Counted from the first letter of the stretch, positions 14,417 to 23,926 are shown. The stretch is 56,347 nucleotides of DNA from COE1 sp045579665 (GCA_045579665.1 JAZNMO010000055.1:1-56347); one strand, 5' to 3'. The notes: generated by a model not told the origin, from the letters alone. Numbers and translations: made by a program.

Positions 14417-17092
14417 ATGGTAAAAGTGGCAAATCAAACATATATTAGAAGACTGAGCTGGAAGGCTATGAGAGTTTCGAGAACAAGAAATCTCATAGCG
14501 GTAATAGCGATTGCGCTGACAACGATTCTGTTTACAACCTTGTTTACCATTGCTATTTCGATTAATGAAGGTATTCAGCAGAATAATTTTCGACAGGTGG
14601 GAGGCTATAGTCATGCCGGATTCAAATATTTGACAAAGGAAGATATAGATACACTAAAGGATGACCCGATGATTAAGGAGTGGGGAGTTAGACAACTATT
14701 GGGAATGGCAGAGGAGAAACCTTTTCATAAGACGCAGGTAGAGATAAGCTATTGTAGCGAGAATAACGCAAAGTGGATGTACTGTGTGCCCAAGAAGGGA
14801 CAATACCCTGCAGAAGGGACGAATGAGGCAGCAACGGATTTGTATATTCTTGAGCTATTAGGTGTAGAGCCGGTATTAGGAAATGAGTTTACGATTACCT
14901 TTAATGTAGATGGAAGGGAGACAACGCAGACCTTTGTGCTAAGCGGCTGGTGGGAGTATGATGAGGTCTGCCCGGCGCATCATGTACTGATTCCGGAGAG
15001 TCGTTTGCAGACGATTTGTGCAGAGGTTGGCGTTACAGAAGAAAATAAGGTATATGATTATACTTGCAGCTGGTCGCTAGATGTGATGCTTGATAGTTCT
15101 TTACAAATAGATAAGGATATGTGTACGATTCTTCGGAATCATGGTTACCAGCCGGAGGGGTATCCGGGGGCTGAGCATCCGATTTCCTATGGAGTGAACT
15201 GGGGATATACCGGAGCGCAGATTTCGCAAAATGTTGACCCGACGGTAGTTGTGGCGATTGTGCTGTCGATTGTTATTATTGTATTCACCGGATATTTGAT
15301 TATCTATAATGTGTTTCAGATTTCTGTTGCAAATGATATTAGATTCTATGGGTTGCTTAAGACGATAGGAGCCACACCAAGGCAGTTAACAAGGATTATC
15401 CGTCATCAGGCAGTAGCACTAAGTGTGGTTGGTATTCCGATAGGCTTGGTAATTGGTTGGTTTGTAGGTATGGTATTAACACCACAGATTATTAGGAATT
15501 TCAATGGAATCTACAGTACGGTTTCAATAAGTCCGATTATCTTTGCTATAGCGTCCGTATTTTCTCTAATGACAGTTTTGCTATCATGTAGACGTCCCGG
15601 GAAAATGGCGGCACAGGTATCGCCTGTTGAGGCAGTCCGATATACCGAGGGAAATAACACAAAGAAGCAGGTAAAAAAGATTGCAAAACGAATTTCCATG
15701 CTATCTTTGGCAAAGGCGAATCTGAGAAGAACTAAGAAGAAAACGGTGATTACGATAGTGTCTATGTCATTGGCAGTAGTGCTTTTGCTGATTACAGTGA
15801 CCTTTGCTTCCGGTTTTAGTATGGATAAATATATTCAGAAGTTTGTGGTTACAGATTATATAGTTGCACAGTCCGGATATTTTCAGGTAGGAGATGTTTA
15901 CTTCGACAATCAAGAATGCGTTTCTGATGAAGTGATAGAGGAAATATGGACGCAAGGTGGAGTGGAAGCAGGTGGTCGCATTTATGGAACGACAGGCATG
16001 GTTAGACAGCATGTGACGGAAGAACAGCTGCGTGAGCAGTATAGTCAGTGGTACTCGCCAGAGGAAGTGGAAGATTATATTGCAAGAAGCAAGGAAATAA
16101 ATGAAGGAGCTTATATCGATAACGTACAGCTCTATGGAATGGAGTCTTTTGCACTTGAACAGTTGTATGTGGCAGAGGGGGATTTGTCAAAGCTGTATGA
16201 AGAGGGAAATAATGCTATAGCAGCGGTGTATCATGCCGGTGATTATGGTGAATTACAAGAGAGTACGAACTGGGCAAAGCTTGGAGACAGTGTGACCTTG
16301 AGGTATATAGATGGTGTGGAGTACTATTTTGCAGATAATGGTGAAGTCATCGAGAATATCGAGAAGGTCTCTATGAATGAAACTAGACAAATAGATGTCA
16401 GAATGACAGGATATAGAGATGTTACCTATGAGGTGGTAGCAATTGTTGTGGTTCCACATGTATTAAGCTATCGCTATTATGGTTCAGATGAATTCATTTT
16501 AAATGCTCAGACCTTTATTCGGGATTCGAAAACTGCGGATGCTATGCTGTATACTTTTAACATGGAAGAAGGAGCAGACACAGCGATGGAAGCATTTTTG
16601 CAGAATTATACAGAGAATGTAAATGAGGATTATAGCTATGAAAGTAAGATGACCTATGCGGCAGAGTTTGAAGAGTTTCGCATGATGTTTTTGCTACTTG
16701 GAGGAGTATTAAGCTTTATTGTAGGAATGATTGGTATTCTGAATTTCTTTAATGCAGTTCTGACAAGCATTTTGTCCAGACGAAGAGAATTTGCAGTCAT
16801 GCAGTCTATCGGAATGACAGGTAAGCAGTTAAAGAAAATGCTGGTGTGTGAAGGCTTGTTCTATGCGCTGGGAAGTCTTGCGCTTGCTTTTGGGCTGATT
16901 ATTGTTTTTGGACCAATGTTTTCTGGAGTGTTTGAGAGTATGTTCTGGTTCTTTGAATATAAGTTTGTGATTTGGCCGATATGGGTATTGGTGCCGGTAT
17001 TTACGTTGCTGGGTTTTTCGATTCCAAGACTGGTATACCGAGCGGTTGAGAAGCAGACATTAGTAGAACGATTAAGAGAAGCGGAGAATTAA
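14417..17092 (+). CDS. ABC transporter permease with two FtsX domains
   Basis: This 891-residue permease has an N-terminal membrane helix (about 25-50), a large extracellular domain (about 55-270), a first FtsX bundle (about 275-400), another helix near 455, a second extracellular domain (about 480-755) and a C-terminal FtsX bundle (about 760-880). The cytoplasmic turn segments FYGLLKTIGATPRQL and EFAVMQSIGMTGKQL are typical. The layout corresponds to bacteriocin/antimicrobial-peptide export or resistance permeases. A terminator follows directly. Confidence 0.92.
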   Translation: MVKVANQTYIRRLSWKAMRVSRTRNLIAVIAIALTTILFTTLFTIAISINEGIQQNNFRQVGGYSHAGFKYLTKEDIDTLKDDPMIKEWGVRQLLGMAEEKPFHKTQVEISYCSENNAKWMYCVPKKGQYPAEGTNEAATDLYILELLGVEPVLGNEFTITFNVDGRETTQTFVLSGWWEYDEVCPAHHVLIPESRLQTICAEVGVTEENKVYDYTCSWSLDVMLDSSLQIDKDMCTILRNHGYQPEGYPGAEHPISYGVNWGYTGAQISQNVDPTVVVAIVLSIVIIVFTGYLIIYNVFQISVANDIRFYGLLKTIGATPRQLTRIIRHQAVALSVVGIPIGLVIGWFVGMVLTPQIIRNFNGIYSTVSISPIIFAIASVFSLMTVLLSCRRPGKMAAQVSPVEAVRYTEGNNTKKQVKKIAKRISMLSLAKANLRRTKKKTVITIVSMSLAVVLLLITVTFASGFSMDKYIQKFVVTDYIVAQSGYFQVGDVYFDNQECVSDEVIEEIWTQGGVEAGGRIYGTTGMVRQHVTEEQLREQYSQWYSPEEVEDYIARSKEINEGAYIDNVQLYGMESFALEQLYVAEGDLSKLYEEGNNAIAAVYHAGDYGELQESTNWAKLGDSVTLRYIDGVEYYFADNGEVIENIEKVSMNETRQIDVRMTGYRDVTYEVVAIVVVPHVLSYRYYGSDEFILNAQTFIRDSKTADAMLYTFNMEEGADTAMEAFLQNYTENVNEDYSYESKMTYAAEFEEFRMMFLLLGGVLSFIVGMIGILNFFNAVLTSILSRRREFAVMQSIGMTGKQLKKMLVCEGLFYALGSLALAFGLIIVFGPMFSGVFESMFWFFEYKFVIWPIWVLVPVFTLLGFSIPRLVYRAVEKQTLVERLREAEN

Positions 17093-17093
17093 A

Positions 17094-17148
17094 AAAGTGT
17101 TGCCCGGTGGCAACACTTTGCAAGAATCAGCGATGCTGATTCTTGTTT
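17094..17148. terminator. Two consecutive hairpins ending the ABC operon
   Basis: Stem 1 is AAAGTGTTGCC/GGCAACACTTT with a CGGT loop (17094-17119). Stem 2 is CAAGAATCAG/CTGATTCTTG (17121-17145) followed by TTT. Confidence 0.8.
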
Positions 17149-17184
17149 GAATTCCACTACTTTTCGAGCACTTGATGATTCCTC

Positions 17185-17227
17185 AAAAACAGCCGACATG
17201 ACATCTTGAAGATGTTGTGCCGGCTGT
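17185..17227 (-). terminator. Terminator of the DegV gene
   Basis: On the minus strand ACAGCCG/CGGCTGT brackets an inner stem ACATCTT/AAGATGT and ends in a T-run. Confidence 0.75.
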
Positions 17228-17240
17228 ATGTATTTGAATA

Positions 17241-18122
17241 TTATTTTGGAGCCTGTTTCTTCTGTCCATAGTAGAGAATACCAATAGCACCTGGACCTGC
17301 ATGAGTACCGATGCTTGGGCTGATGTCGTTGATAATGATGTCATCAATATTAAGCTCCGTACGAATCATTTCGGCAAGTGCTTTGGCATCGGCAAGACAA
17401 TTACCATGCACAATTCCAATTGGCAGCTTTATGTTAGTGTCTTTGGAAAATGAGGCTTTTGTGCGCTCTACCAAGGTATGAAGGGATTTCTTTCGACCTC
17501 TGGCTGTGCCGGCAGCAGAAAGACCGCCTACATTATTTACATAGAGAAATGGCTTCATATTTAGTGCACTTCCAACGATTGCAGTAGCTTTGCTGACGCG
17601 TCCGCCTCTTTGGAGGTGGAACAAATCATCGACAGTGAATTGCACGTTTATATGGTGTTTTATTTCTTCAAGGCTATTTACAATTTCTTCATAGGAAGCT
17701 CCGTGCTGCTTCATTTTGTTTGCATGAATAACCAGAATAGATTCACCAAGAGATACATTTAAGGAGTCGATTACAGTAATCCGGGCATCCTTGTATTCGT
17801 CTGTAAGCTCTCTTGCTACCATGCAGACATTATTGTAGCTGCCGCTTAATGCAGAAGAGAAGGCAATATGGATAATGTCACATTCTTTATTAAGAATTGC
17901 ACGAAATTTTTCTTCAATGACAGCAGGATTGTTTGCCTGTGATTGTGGAAGCTCTCCATTCTTCATACGCTCATAGAACTCCTTGGGAGCCATATTCAGC
18001 TCATCGCCATACACAGTATTTCCAAAGGAATAGTACTGAGGAATAATAGTGGTATCCAGCTTTACGACATACTCCTGCGGCAAATCTGAATTAGAATCAG
18101 TCGTTATATAAAAATCTCTCAT
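17241..18122 (-). CDS. DegV family fatty-acid-binding protein
   Basis: This 293-residue protein has the DegV fold. The N terminus reads ITTDSNSDLP, and IAFSSALSGSYNN and a LFHLQRGGRVS loop follow. DegV/FakB proteins bind a fatty acid and, in the better-studied members, present it to the kinase FakA for phosphorylation. No fakA is seen here. The start at 18122 is preferred because GGGGGA lies about 5 nt upstream. The annotated frame could begin four codons earlier, which would put the ribosome site inside the gene. It is monocistronic. Confidence 0.9.
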   Translation of the reverse strand: MRDFYITTDSNSDLPQEYVVKLDTTIIPQYYSFGNTVYGDELNMAPKEFYERMKNGELPQSQANNPAVIEEKFRAILNKECDIIHIAFSSALSGSYNNVCMVARELTDEYKDARITVIDSLNVSLGESILVIHANKMKQHGASYEEIVNSLEEIKHHINVQFTVDDLFHLQRGGRVSKATAIVGSALNMKPFLYVNNVGGLSAAGTARGRKKSLHTLVERTKASFSKDTNIKLPIGIVHGNCLADAKALAEMIRTELNIDDIIINDISPSIGTHAGPGAIGILYYGQKKQAPK

Positions 18123-18217
18123 AGTGTCCCCCATATCATATGTAATTTGGTAATGGATTATTTTGCTAAAAATGTCTTTAATTACAAAGAAAATGACATT
18201 GAAAATATTAAGCTATT

Positions 18218-18318
18218 ATAACATAATGTGCTATATTATTAATATGCTATAAAATAGCTAATAATAGTAGAAAATTATTGTGCAATAAGATAGAATATTA
18301 GCAGGATAACATAATGTG
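18218..18318 (+). promoter_or_regulatory. Direct repeat ATAACATAATGTG in the alcohol dehydrogenase leader
   Basis: The 13-mer ATAACATAATGTG occurs at 18218-18230 and 18306-18318, the second copy 28 bp before the start codon. The AT-rich DNA between contains repeated GCTAT words. It could be a pair of operator or promoter elements. I found no clear Rex-type palindrome. Confidence 0.4.
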
Positions 18319-18345
18319 ACATACCATAGAAAGGTGGAATAGAAA

Positions 18346-19503
18346 ATGAATAATTTTAGATATCATGCATATACGGATATACGTTTTGGAAAGGGACAGG
18401 TAGAGTGTCTTCCGGAGGTGCTTGCACCATTTGGTAAGAAGGTTTTGATGGTGTATGGCGGTGGAAGTATCCGCAAGAATGGTTTATATGATAAGGTGAA
18501 GGAATTGCTGGCTGATTTTGAGGTGTTTGAGGTTGGCGGCGTGGAGCCGAATCCAAAGATTACTTCAGTTCGAGAGGGAGTTGCGATTTGCAAGAAAGAG
18601 AAGATAGATGTTGTGCTGGCAGTTGGCGGAGGAAGTACGATAGATGCGGCTAAGCTGATGGCAGGTGGAAATTATTATGACGGTGACCCTTGGGATTTGG
18701 TTACGGATAGCTCTAAGATTGGAAAGGTGTTGCCGATTGTAACAGTACTTACTTTGGCGGCGACAGGTTCTGAGATGAATAAGAATGCTGTCATTTCCAA
18801 TATGGAGACGAATGAGAAGCTGGGAACAAGCTCCCATGATTTTATCCCGCAGGCTTCGATTTGCGACCCGGAGTATCTGTATACATTACCGGCTAAGCAG
18901 ACGGCAGCAGGTACGGCAGATATTATGTCGCATATCTTTGAACAGTATTTCCAGAAGACAACAACGGCTTATATTTCGGACAGATTTGCAGAGAGTCTTT
19001 TAAAGACCTGTATTCATTATTGCCCGATAGCGTTAAAAGAGCCTGAGAATTATGAGGCACGAGCAAATCTTATGTGGGCAAGTACACAGGCATTAAATAG
19101 CCTGCTTTCCGCAGGTAAGGGCGGCGGCTGGACCTGCCATCCGATTGAGCATGAGTTAAGTGCATATTATGATATTACACATGGTGTAGGACTTGCTATC
19201 GTAACACCTCGCTGGATGAGATATATATTAAATGACACAACTGTTGCTAAGTTCTGCGAGTATGGCCGCAATGTATGGGATATTAAGGAAGAAGACGCAT
19301 ACAAGTGCGCAAACATGGCGATTGATGCAACAGAGCAGTTCTTTAAGGAGTGCGGCATTCCGATGACACTTACAGAGGTTGGAATCGATGACTCGAAGAT
19401 TGACCTGATGGCTGAGGATACTATTAAGTACAATAATATGGCAGGTGCCTATGTGGCGTTAGACAAGGAAGATATTGCGAAGATTCTGAGGGCGTGTTTG
19501 TAA
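18346..19503 (+). CDS. Iron-containing alcohol dehydrogenase (butanol dehydrogenase-like)
   Basis: This 385-residue group III alcohol dehydrogenase has the NAD(P)-binding segment AVGGGSTIDAAK near residue 93, the family signature with TLAATGSEMNKNAVI, and metal-binding histidines in CHPIEHELSAYYDITHGVGLAIVTP (about 261-285). It resembles NADPH-dependent butanol dehydrogenases and YqdH-like proteins, which reduce aldehydes to alcohols during fermentation. AAAGGTGG stands before the ATG. It is a single gene. Exact substrate is not predictable. Confidence 0.92.
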   Translation: MNNFRYHAYTDIRFGKGQVECLPEVLAPFGKKVLMVYGGGSIRKNGLYDKVKELLADFEVFEVGGVEPNPKITSVREGVAICKKEKIDVVLAVGGGSTIDAAKLMAGGNYYDGDPWDLVTDSSKIGKVLPIVTVLTLAATGSEMNKNAVISNMETNEKLGTSSHDFIPQASICDPEYLYTLPAKQTAAGTADIMSHIFEQYFQKTTTAYISDRFAESLLKTCIHYCPIALKEPENYEARANLMWASTQALNSLLSAGKGGGWTCHPIEHELSAYYDITHGVGLAIVTPRWMRYILNDTTVAKFCEYGRNVWDIKEEDAYKCANMAIDATEQFFKECGIPMTLTEVGIDDSKIDLMAEDTIKYNNMAGAYVALDKEDIAKILRACL

Positions 19504-19505
19504 TA

Positions 19506-19556
19506 AAAACCCTCAAAATGTCTGTAAAAACTTTAATAAAACCCTCAAAATGTCTG
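19506..19556 (+). promoter_or_regulatory. Two direct copies of a 19-bp operator candidate
   Basis: AAAACCCTCAAAATGTCTG occurs at 19506-19524 and again at 19538-19556. The copies are 32 bp apart (about three helical turns), just upstream of the -35 box of the HTH/HipA-like operon. Spacing and position fit cooperative binding by the HTH protein encoded downstream. Confidence 0.6.
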
Positions 19557-19564
19557 GTATATGC

Positions 19565-19594
19565 TTGAAATTCCATTCAGAATAAGGTTATACT
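19565..19594 (+). promoter_or_regulatory. Promoter of the HTH/HipA-like operon
   Basis: TTGAAA at 19565-19570 and TATACT at 19589-19594 with an 18-bp spacer, located 49 nt before the start codon. Confidence 0.65.
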
Positions 19595-19642
19595 ATATGT
19601 GAGTAGAGTTTCTGGCATATTTGTTAAGAGAGGGAAGTGTGT

Positions 19643-20191
19643 ATGAAGAAAACGATGTTTGCATTTGCAAGTGAAATATTTCCGGAGGACATCAAACGAA
19701 TTCGAAAAAAAATGTCTTTGACACAGACTGCATTTGCTAAGATGTTGAATGTTTCTGTGAAGACAGTAGAGCGATGGGAGAATGATGGTGTGCCGGTTAC
19801 AGGACCGATTGTTGCGTTGCTTAAGATATTGGATGAATATCCGGAAATAAGAGAAGAGTTTGAGATTCCGCCCCGATATTTTCCGATGAGGCTGTGGTAT
19901 ATGTATAAGAATGAGGTATGCACAGTGATAGAAGTGAACGAAAGGGAAAAGCGAGTTCATATATTTAATTATACAAGGGATAATATGAAGCGTGCATTTG
20001 GAAAGATAGAGCGTCCAACATATGAGCAGTATGAGGAATTTTTAGAATCAAGATGTTTCCCTAGAACCAGAGACAAGATGAAGCTTGCCTTAAAAGAATT
20101 AGATTTGCCATTTTATGAACCGTTGATGATTATCGAGAAGACAGCAGGACGTATGGCAGAGGATGATTTTTGGATAAAGATTGAGAGGTAA
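19643..20191 (+). CDS. HTH regulator fused to a small HipA-associated domain
   Basis: This 182-residue protein has an Xre/HigA-like helix-turn-helix (about 12-65, with LTQTAFAKMLNVSVKTVERWENDG) and a C-terminal domain of about 110 residues. That domain ends with RCFPRTRDKMKLALKELDL and IIEKTAGRMAEDDFWIKI. From memory the second block recurs next to HipA-like kinases in Clostridia and may correspond to the small N-terminal portion split off from classical HipA. AGAGGG lies 8 nt before the ATG at 19643. The next gene starts 9 bp downstream. It probably acts as the antitoxin/autoregulator of a HipA-type module, using the 19-bp direct repeats. Confidence 0.78.
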   Translation: MKKTMFAFASEIFPEDIKRIRKKMSLTQTAFAKMLNVSVKTVERWENDGVPVTGPIVALLKILDEYPEIREEFEIPPRYFPMRLWYMYKNEVCTVIEVNEREKRVHIFNYTRDNMKRAFGKIERPTYEQYEEFLESRCFPRTRDKMKLALKELDLPFYEPLMIIEKTAGRMAEDDFWIKIER

Positions 20192-20200
20192 GGAATTGTT

Positions 20201-21010
20201 ATGATTCAGTTATACGAGAATGATATTCGGCAATATGACAGACAATCATCAAAGGGAAATCAGTTAAAATGGCTATGCAATGACCTTTGGTATAAGGCAG
20301 ATTATACTGGCTATGAGGGTTTGGCTGAGTATGTGGTGTCAAAGCTTTTGCAGTATACTGATTTGGCAGAAAGGGAATATATTGTATATCAGACCGAGGA
20401 AATAAAATATAAATTTTCAAATTACAAAGGTTGTTGTAGTAAAGATTTTTTGCCACGAGACTGGCAGTTAATCACGCTTGAAAGATTGTTTCAGAATAGC
20501 TATGGTGAGAGCTTGAATAAAGCTCTATATAGCATTGAAAAATATGAGAATCGAATTCGATTTCTCGTAGAACAGACGATACGGACTACAGGACTTGATA
20601 AGTTTGGCGAATATATGAGCAAGCTTTTGACTGTAGATGCCTTCTTTTTAAATGAGGATAGGCATACGCACAATATTGCTGTTTTAATGGATGCAGATGG
20701 AAAATATCAGTATTGTCCTATTTTTGATAATGGAGCAGCCTTGCTTTCAGATACAACATTAGATTATCCTATGGGAATACCTGTTGCAGAATTGATACCG
20801 ACAGTGCAATCAAAGACATTTTGCACAAGCTTTGATGAACAATTAGATGTTGTAGATAAGATGTATGGACAACATATTTCTTTTGAATTTGGCGAGAAAG
20901 AAATAGAAAAAATACTTGCAGAAGAATCTTGCTATTCAAATGATATCAAAAATCGAGTAATGGAGATTTTATTGGAGCAAAGGCGAAAGTACAGATATTT
21001 ATTTAGATAG
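20201..21010 (+). CDS. HipA-like Ser/Thr protein kinase
   Basis: This 269-residue protein matches the HipA kinase core. It has an N-terminal Lys in WYKAD and a Glu in GYEGLAEYVVSKLL, then the catalytic loop NEDRHTHNIAVL (N151, D153, N158) and the metal-binding segment PIFDNGAALL with D176. It lacks the HipA N-terminal subdomain, which may be supplied by the preceding protein as in split HipBST-type systems. HipA kinases phosphorylate aminoacyl-tRNA synthetases or other targets to slow growth. Target here is unknown. The role as a toxin is inferred from fold and context. Confidence 0.8.
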   Translation: MIQLYENDIRQYDRQSSKGNQLKWLCNDLWYKADYTGYEGLAEYVVSKLLQYTDLAEREYIVYQTEEIKYKFSNYKGCCSKDFLPRDWQLITLERLFQNSYGESLNKALYSIEKYENRIRFLVEQTIRTTGLDKFGEYMSKLLTVDAFFLNEDRHTHNIAVLMDADGKYQYCPIFDNGAALLSDTTLDYPMGIPVAELIPTVQSKTFCTSFDEQLDVVDKMYGQHISFEFGEKEIEKILAEESCYSNDIKNRVMEILLEQRRKYRYLFR

Positions 21011-21028
21011 AATTGAGAGGTAGCAATC

Positions 21029-22966
21029 ATGGTAAAAGCATATCATGTATCGAAGTCAGGAAATGACAGGAATACCGGAACGGCAGAGAGCCCGTTCCTG
21101 ACGATACAAAGAGCCGCAGAGGCAGCAAATGCAGGCGATACCGTTATCGTTCATGAGGGTGAGTATCGCGAGTGGGTAAAGCCACGATTTGGTGGAAGAA
21201 GTCATACACAGAGAATTACCTATATGGCAGCCGAGGGTGAGAAGGTTGTCATCAAAGGCTCTGAGCAGATAACGGGCTGGGAGCAGGTAGAGGGAACTGT
21301 ATGGAAAGCAGTGATACCAAATGAAGTATTTGGAGATTACAATCCTTTTGCAATTCCGCTAACAGGAGACTGGGTGGTGGAACCATATGATAATCCGGTG
21401 CATTTGGGAGATGTATATCTGAATGGAAAATCCTTCTACGAAGCACAGGATTTAGAGGGCGTGTTGCATCCGCAGAGACTGGAGGTATCGCCTAATCCTA
21501 CATGGCGCAGACGTGAGGAGAGACTGTTAGAACCGGAAAGAAGTGTGTATCGTTGGTATGCCGAGGTAGGAGAAGAGGAAACAGTAGTTTATGCCAATTT
21601 CCATGAATATAATCCGAATCAGGAGCTGGTAGAGGTCAATGTCAGAAGGTCGTGCTTTTATCCGGAGAAGACAGGGATTGATTATATTACAGTGCGTGGC
21701 TTTGAGATGGCGCAGGCAGCGTCTCCATGGGCACCACCAACAGCAGACCAGCCGGGACTACTTGGACCAAACTGGAGCAAGGGTTGGATTATTGAGAATA
21801 ATAGAATACACGATGCGAAATGTGTAGGTGTCAGTCTTGGTAAGGAAGCATCGACAGGCGATAATGCATATACAAAGTGGAATATTAAGCCGGGCTATCA
21901 GACGCAGATGGAAGCTGTTTTTCGTGCATATCATATTGGCTGGAGCAAGGAAACTATAGGCTCGCACATAGTTAGAAATAATATCATTCATGATTGCGGT
22001 CAGGCAGGAATTGTAGGGCATATGGGTTGTGCCTTTAGCGAGGTATATGATAATGAAATCTATGCAATAGGTAAGAAGTACGAGTTCTATGGTCATGAGC
22101 TTGGAGGAATTAAGTTCCATGCGGCCATTGATACGCAGATTCGTCATAATTATATTCATGATTGTACACTAGGTATTTGGCTTGATTGGCAGGCACAGGG
22201 AACTCGTGTCAGCTGTAATGTGTTTACTGACAATTGCAGAGATTTATTTATCGAAGTTACGCATGGACCTTGCCTTGTAGATAATAATATCATGTCTGCA
22301 GAATTTACTTTGACGAATGCGGCACAGGGAACAGCGTATGTACATAATCTTGTTTGTGGTTTCATGCAGCATTATGATGTATTGAATCGTGCAACACCTT
22401 ATCATTATCCGCATTCAACTCAGCCTCTTGGCACAACCTGTGTCTACGGAAATGATGACCGATGGTATCAGAATATCTTTGTTGGCGGCACAGAGGAAGA
22501 AGAAAGCTACGGAACAGCGGATTATGATGGCGCACCAACTTCTCTGGATGAATATGTAGAACGAGTAAAGGCAAACGGACATGGAGATGTGCAGCTCTTC
22601 ATGAAGGAGCGTCAGCCCGTATATATCAACAGCAATGCTTATTTCAATGGTGCCAAGGCTTTTGATAGGGAAGAAGAGAAACTGGTGACAGATGCCAATA
22701 TAGATGTAAGCTTTAGCAAAGAGACAGACGGCTTGTATATGGAGATTAATCTTCCGGAGGAATTTTTCAAGCTTTCAACGGAGCTTATGACAACTGAGCT
22801 TCTTGGAGAGACCAGACTGACAGAAGAGCATTATGAGAACCCGGATGGCACACCAATTGTTGTGGATTTCGATTTGCTTGGAATTACCAGAGGCAAGAAG
22901 CCTGTAGTTGGACCGTTGGAAGGACTGAAGATAGGAAAGAATAGAATAAAGATATGGGAAAAATAA
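21029..22966 (+). CDS. GH120 beta-xylosidase
   Basis: This 645-residue protein is a right-handed parallel beta-helix closely resembling Thermoanaerobacterium XylC of GH120. Shared blocks include YREWVKP, FYPEKTGIDYITVRGFEM, TADQPGLLGPNWSKGWII and HGPCLVDNNI. By that comparison the nucleophile is Asp386 (in IWLDWQAQGTRVS) and the acid/base is Glu409 (in LFIEVTHGP). The 23-residue spacing equals that of XylC. There is no signal peptide, so it works on imported xylo-oligosaccharides. GAGAGG precedes the ATG by 8 nt. Its last 13 bp overlap the next gene. It complements the extracellular GH10 xylanase at 1366. Confidence 0.92.
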   Translation: MVKAYHVSKSGNDRNTGTAESPFLTIQRAAEAANAGDTVIVHEGEYREWVKPRFGGRSHTQRITYMAAEGEKVVIKGSEQITGWEQVEGTVWKAVIPNEVFGDYNPFAIPLTGDWVVEPYDNPVHLGDVYLNGKSFYEAQDLEGVLHPQRLEVSPNPTWRRREERLLEPERSVYRWYAEVGEEETVVYANFHEYNPNQELVEVNVRRSCFYPEKTGIDYITVRGFEMAQAASPWAPPTADQPGLLGPNWSKGWIIENNRIHDAKCVGVSLGKEASTGDNAYTKWNIKPGYQTQMEAVFRAYHIGWSKETIGSHIVRNNIIHDCGQAGIVGHMGCAFSEVYDNEIYAIGKKYEFYGHELGGIKFHAAIDTQIRHNYIHDCTLGIWLDWQAQGTRVSCNVFTDNCRDLFIEVTHGPCLVDNNIMSAEFTLTNAAQGTAYVHNLVCGFMQHYDVLNRATPYHYPHSTQPLGTTCVYGNDDRWYQNIFVGGTEEEESYGTADYDGAPTSLDEYVERVKANGHGDVQLFMKERQPVYINSNAYFNGAKAFDREEEKLVTDANIDVSFSKETDGLYMEINLPEEFFKLSTELMTTELLGETRLTEEHYENPDGTPIVVDFDLLGITRGKKPVVGPLEGLKIGKNRIKIWEK

Positions 22967-23691
22967 TAAAGAGAATGATAATCGTGATGTTGGGCGTGGG
23001 ATTCAGCTTATGCATTCTGGCATTCTTGATTTATTACGGTATAGTTCAGATGAATTATCCTTCGTCAAAAAAGTACCCGATTAGAGGTGTTGATATTTCA
23101 CATTATCAAGGCGACATAGATTGGGAGATTCTTTCAGAGCAAGGTATAGACTTTGCATATATTAAGGCGACAGAAGGTTCTTCACATGAAGATAGTCAAT
23201 TTCAGAAAAATTGGTCAGAGGCTTCCGATACAAATCTTAGAATAGGAGCTTACCATTTCTTTAGTTTTGAATCGAGTGGCTTGACACAAGCAGAAAACTT
23301 TATTGGTAAAGTATATACTGTAGATAACATGCTACCTCCGGCAGTCGATGTAGAACCATATGGACAGTTTGTAGAGCTTGCAAGTGACAATACAACAGTT
23401 TTAGAGGATTTGCGTCTCTGGCTGCAAACGATTGAAGATTACTACGGAGTGAAACCGATTATTTATACTACCCAAGCCTATTATGAAACGATTCAGAGTC
23501 ATTTCAATGAGTATGATATTTGGATTCGGAGTGTGTATACAGCGCCAAGTAAGAAGATTTCGTGGAAAATATGGCAATATTCAAATCGAATGAGATTGGA
23601 TGGCTATTATGGTGATGAAAGATATATAGATATGAATGCTTTTTCAGGAACGAAAGAAGAGTTCGAAGCTTATGGAAAAAGGGGGAAATAA
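22954..23691 (+). CDS. GH25 muramidase, membrane-anchored
   Basis: This 245-residue protein has an N-terminal membrane helix (about 7-31) and an extracellular GH25 lysozyme domain. Catalytic residues of the DxE type are intact: D47 in GVDISHYQ, and D132 and E134 in VDVEPYG. It should cleave peptidoglycan between MurNAc and GlcNAc, in wall turnover or remodelling. Coupling to the GH120 gene by a 13-bp overlap is odd for an unrelated function and may simply reflect compact packing. Confidence 0.88.
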   Translation: MGKIIKRMIIVMLGVGFSLCILAFLIYYGIVQMNYPSSKKYPIRGVDISHYQGDIDWEILSEQGIDFAYIKATEGSSHEDSQFQKNWSEASDTNLRIGAYHFFSFESSGLTQAENFIGKVYTVDNMLPPAVDVEPYGQFVELASDNTTVLEDLRLWLQTIEDYYGVKPIIYTTQAYYETIQSHFNEYDIWIRSVYTAPSKKISWKIWQYSNRMRLDGYYGDERYIDMNAFSGTKEEFEAYGKRGK

Positions 23692-23692
23692 A

Positions 23693-23905
23693 ATGGTATG
23701 TCCTTATTGTAGCACAGAGATGGATAAAGGTGTCATTCACAGTGACAGATATGCGATGAAGTGGATTGCAGAGAAGGATGATATGGGAGGTTTTTTAGCA
23801 CCTTTCATGAAAGGAAAAAAGTTAACAAATTGGGAAAAAGGGTATGTAGATGCGTTTTATTGCGAGGCATGCGGTAAGATTGTTATTGATTTGAACGCGG
23901 ATTAA
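23693..23905 (+). CDS. Small double-CxxC zinc-ribbon protein
   Basis: This 70-residue protein starts MVCPYCSTEMDKG and ends with a second CEAC pair (FYCEACGKIVID), forming one zinc ribbon. Similar small proteins in Firmicutes are annotated as a domain of unknown function. GGGGG lies 7 nt before the ATG, and the earlier in-frame start lies inside the GH25 gene. It is the last gene of the unit and is followed by a terminator. Confidence 0.75.
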   Translation: MVCPYCSTEMDKGVIHSDRYAMKWIAEKDDMGGFLAPFMKGKKLTNWEKGYVDAFYCEACGKIVIDLNAD

Positions 23906-23926
23906 ACAAATAATTTATTAGAAACA

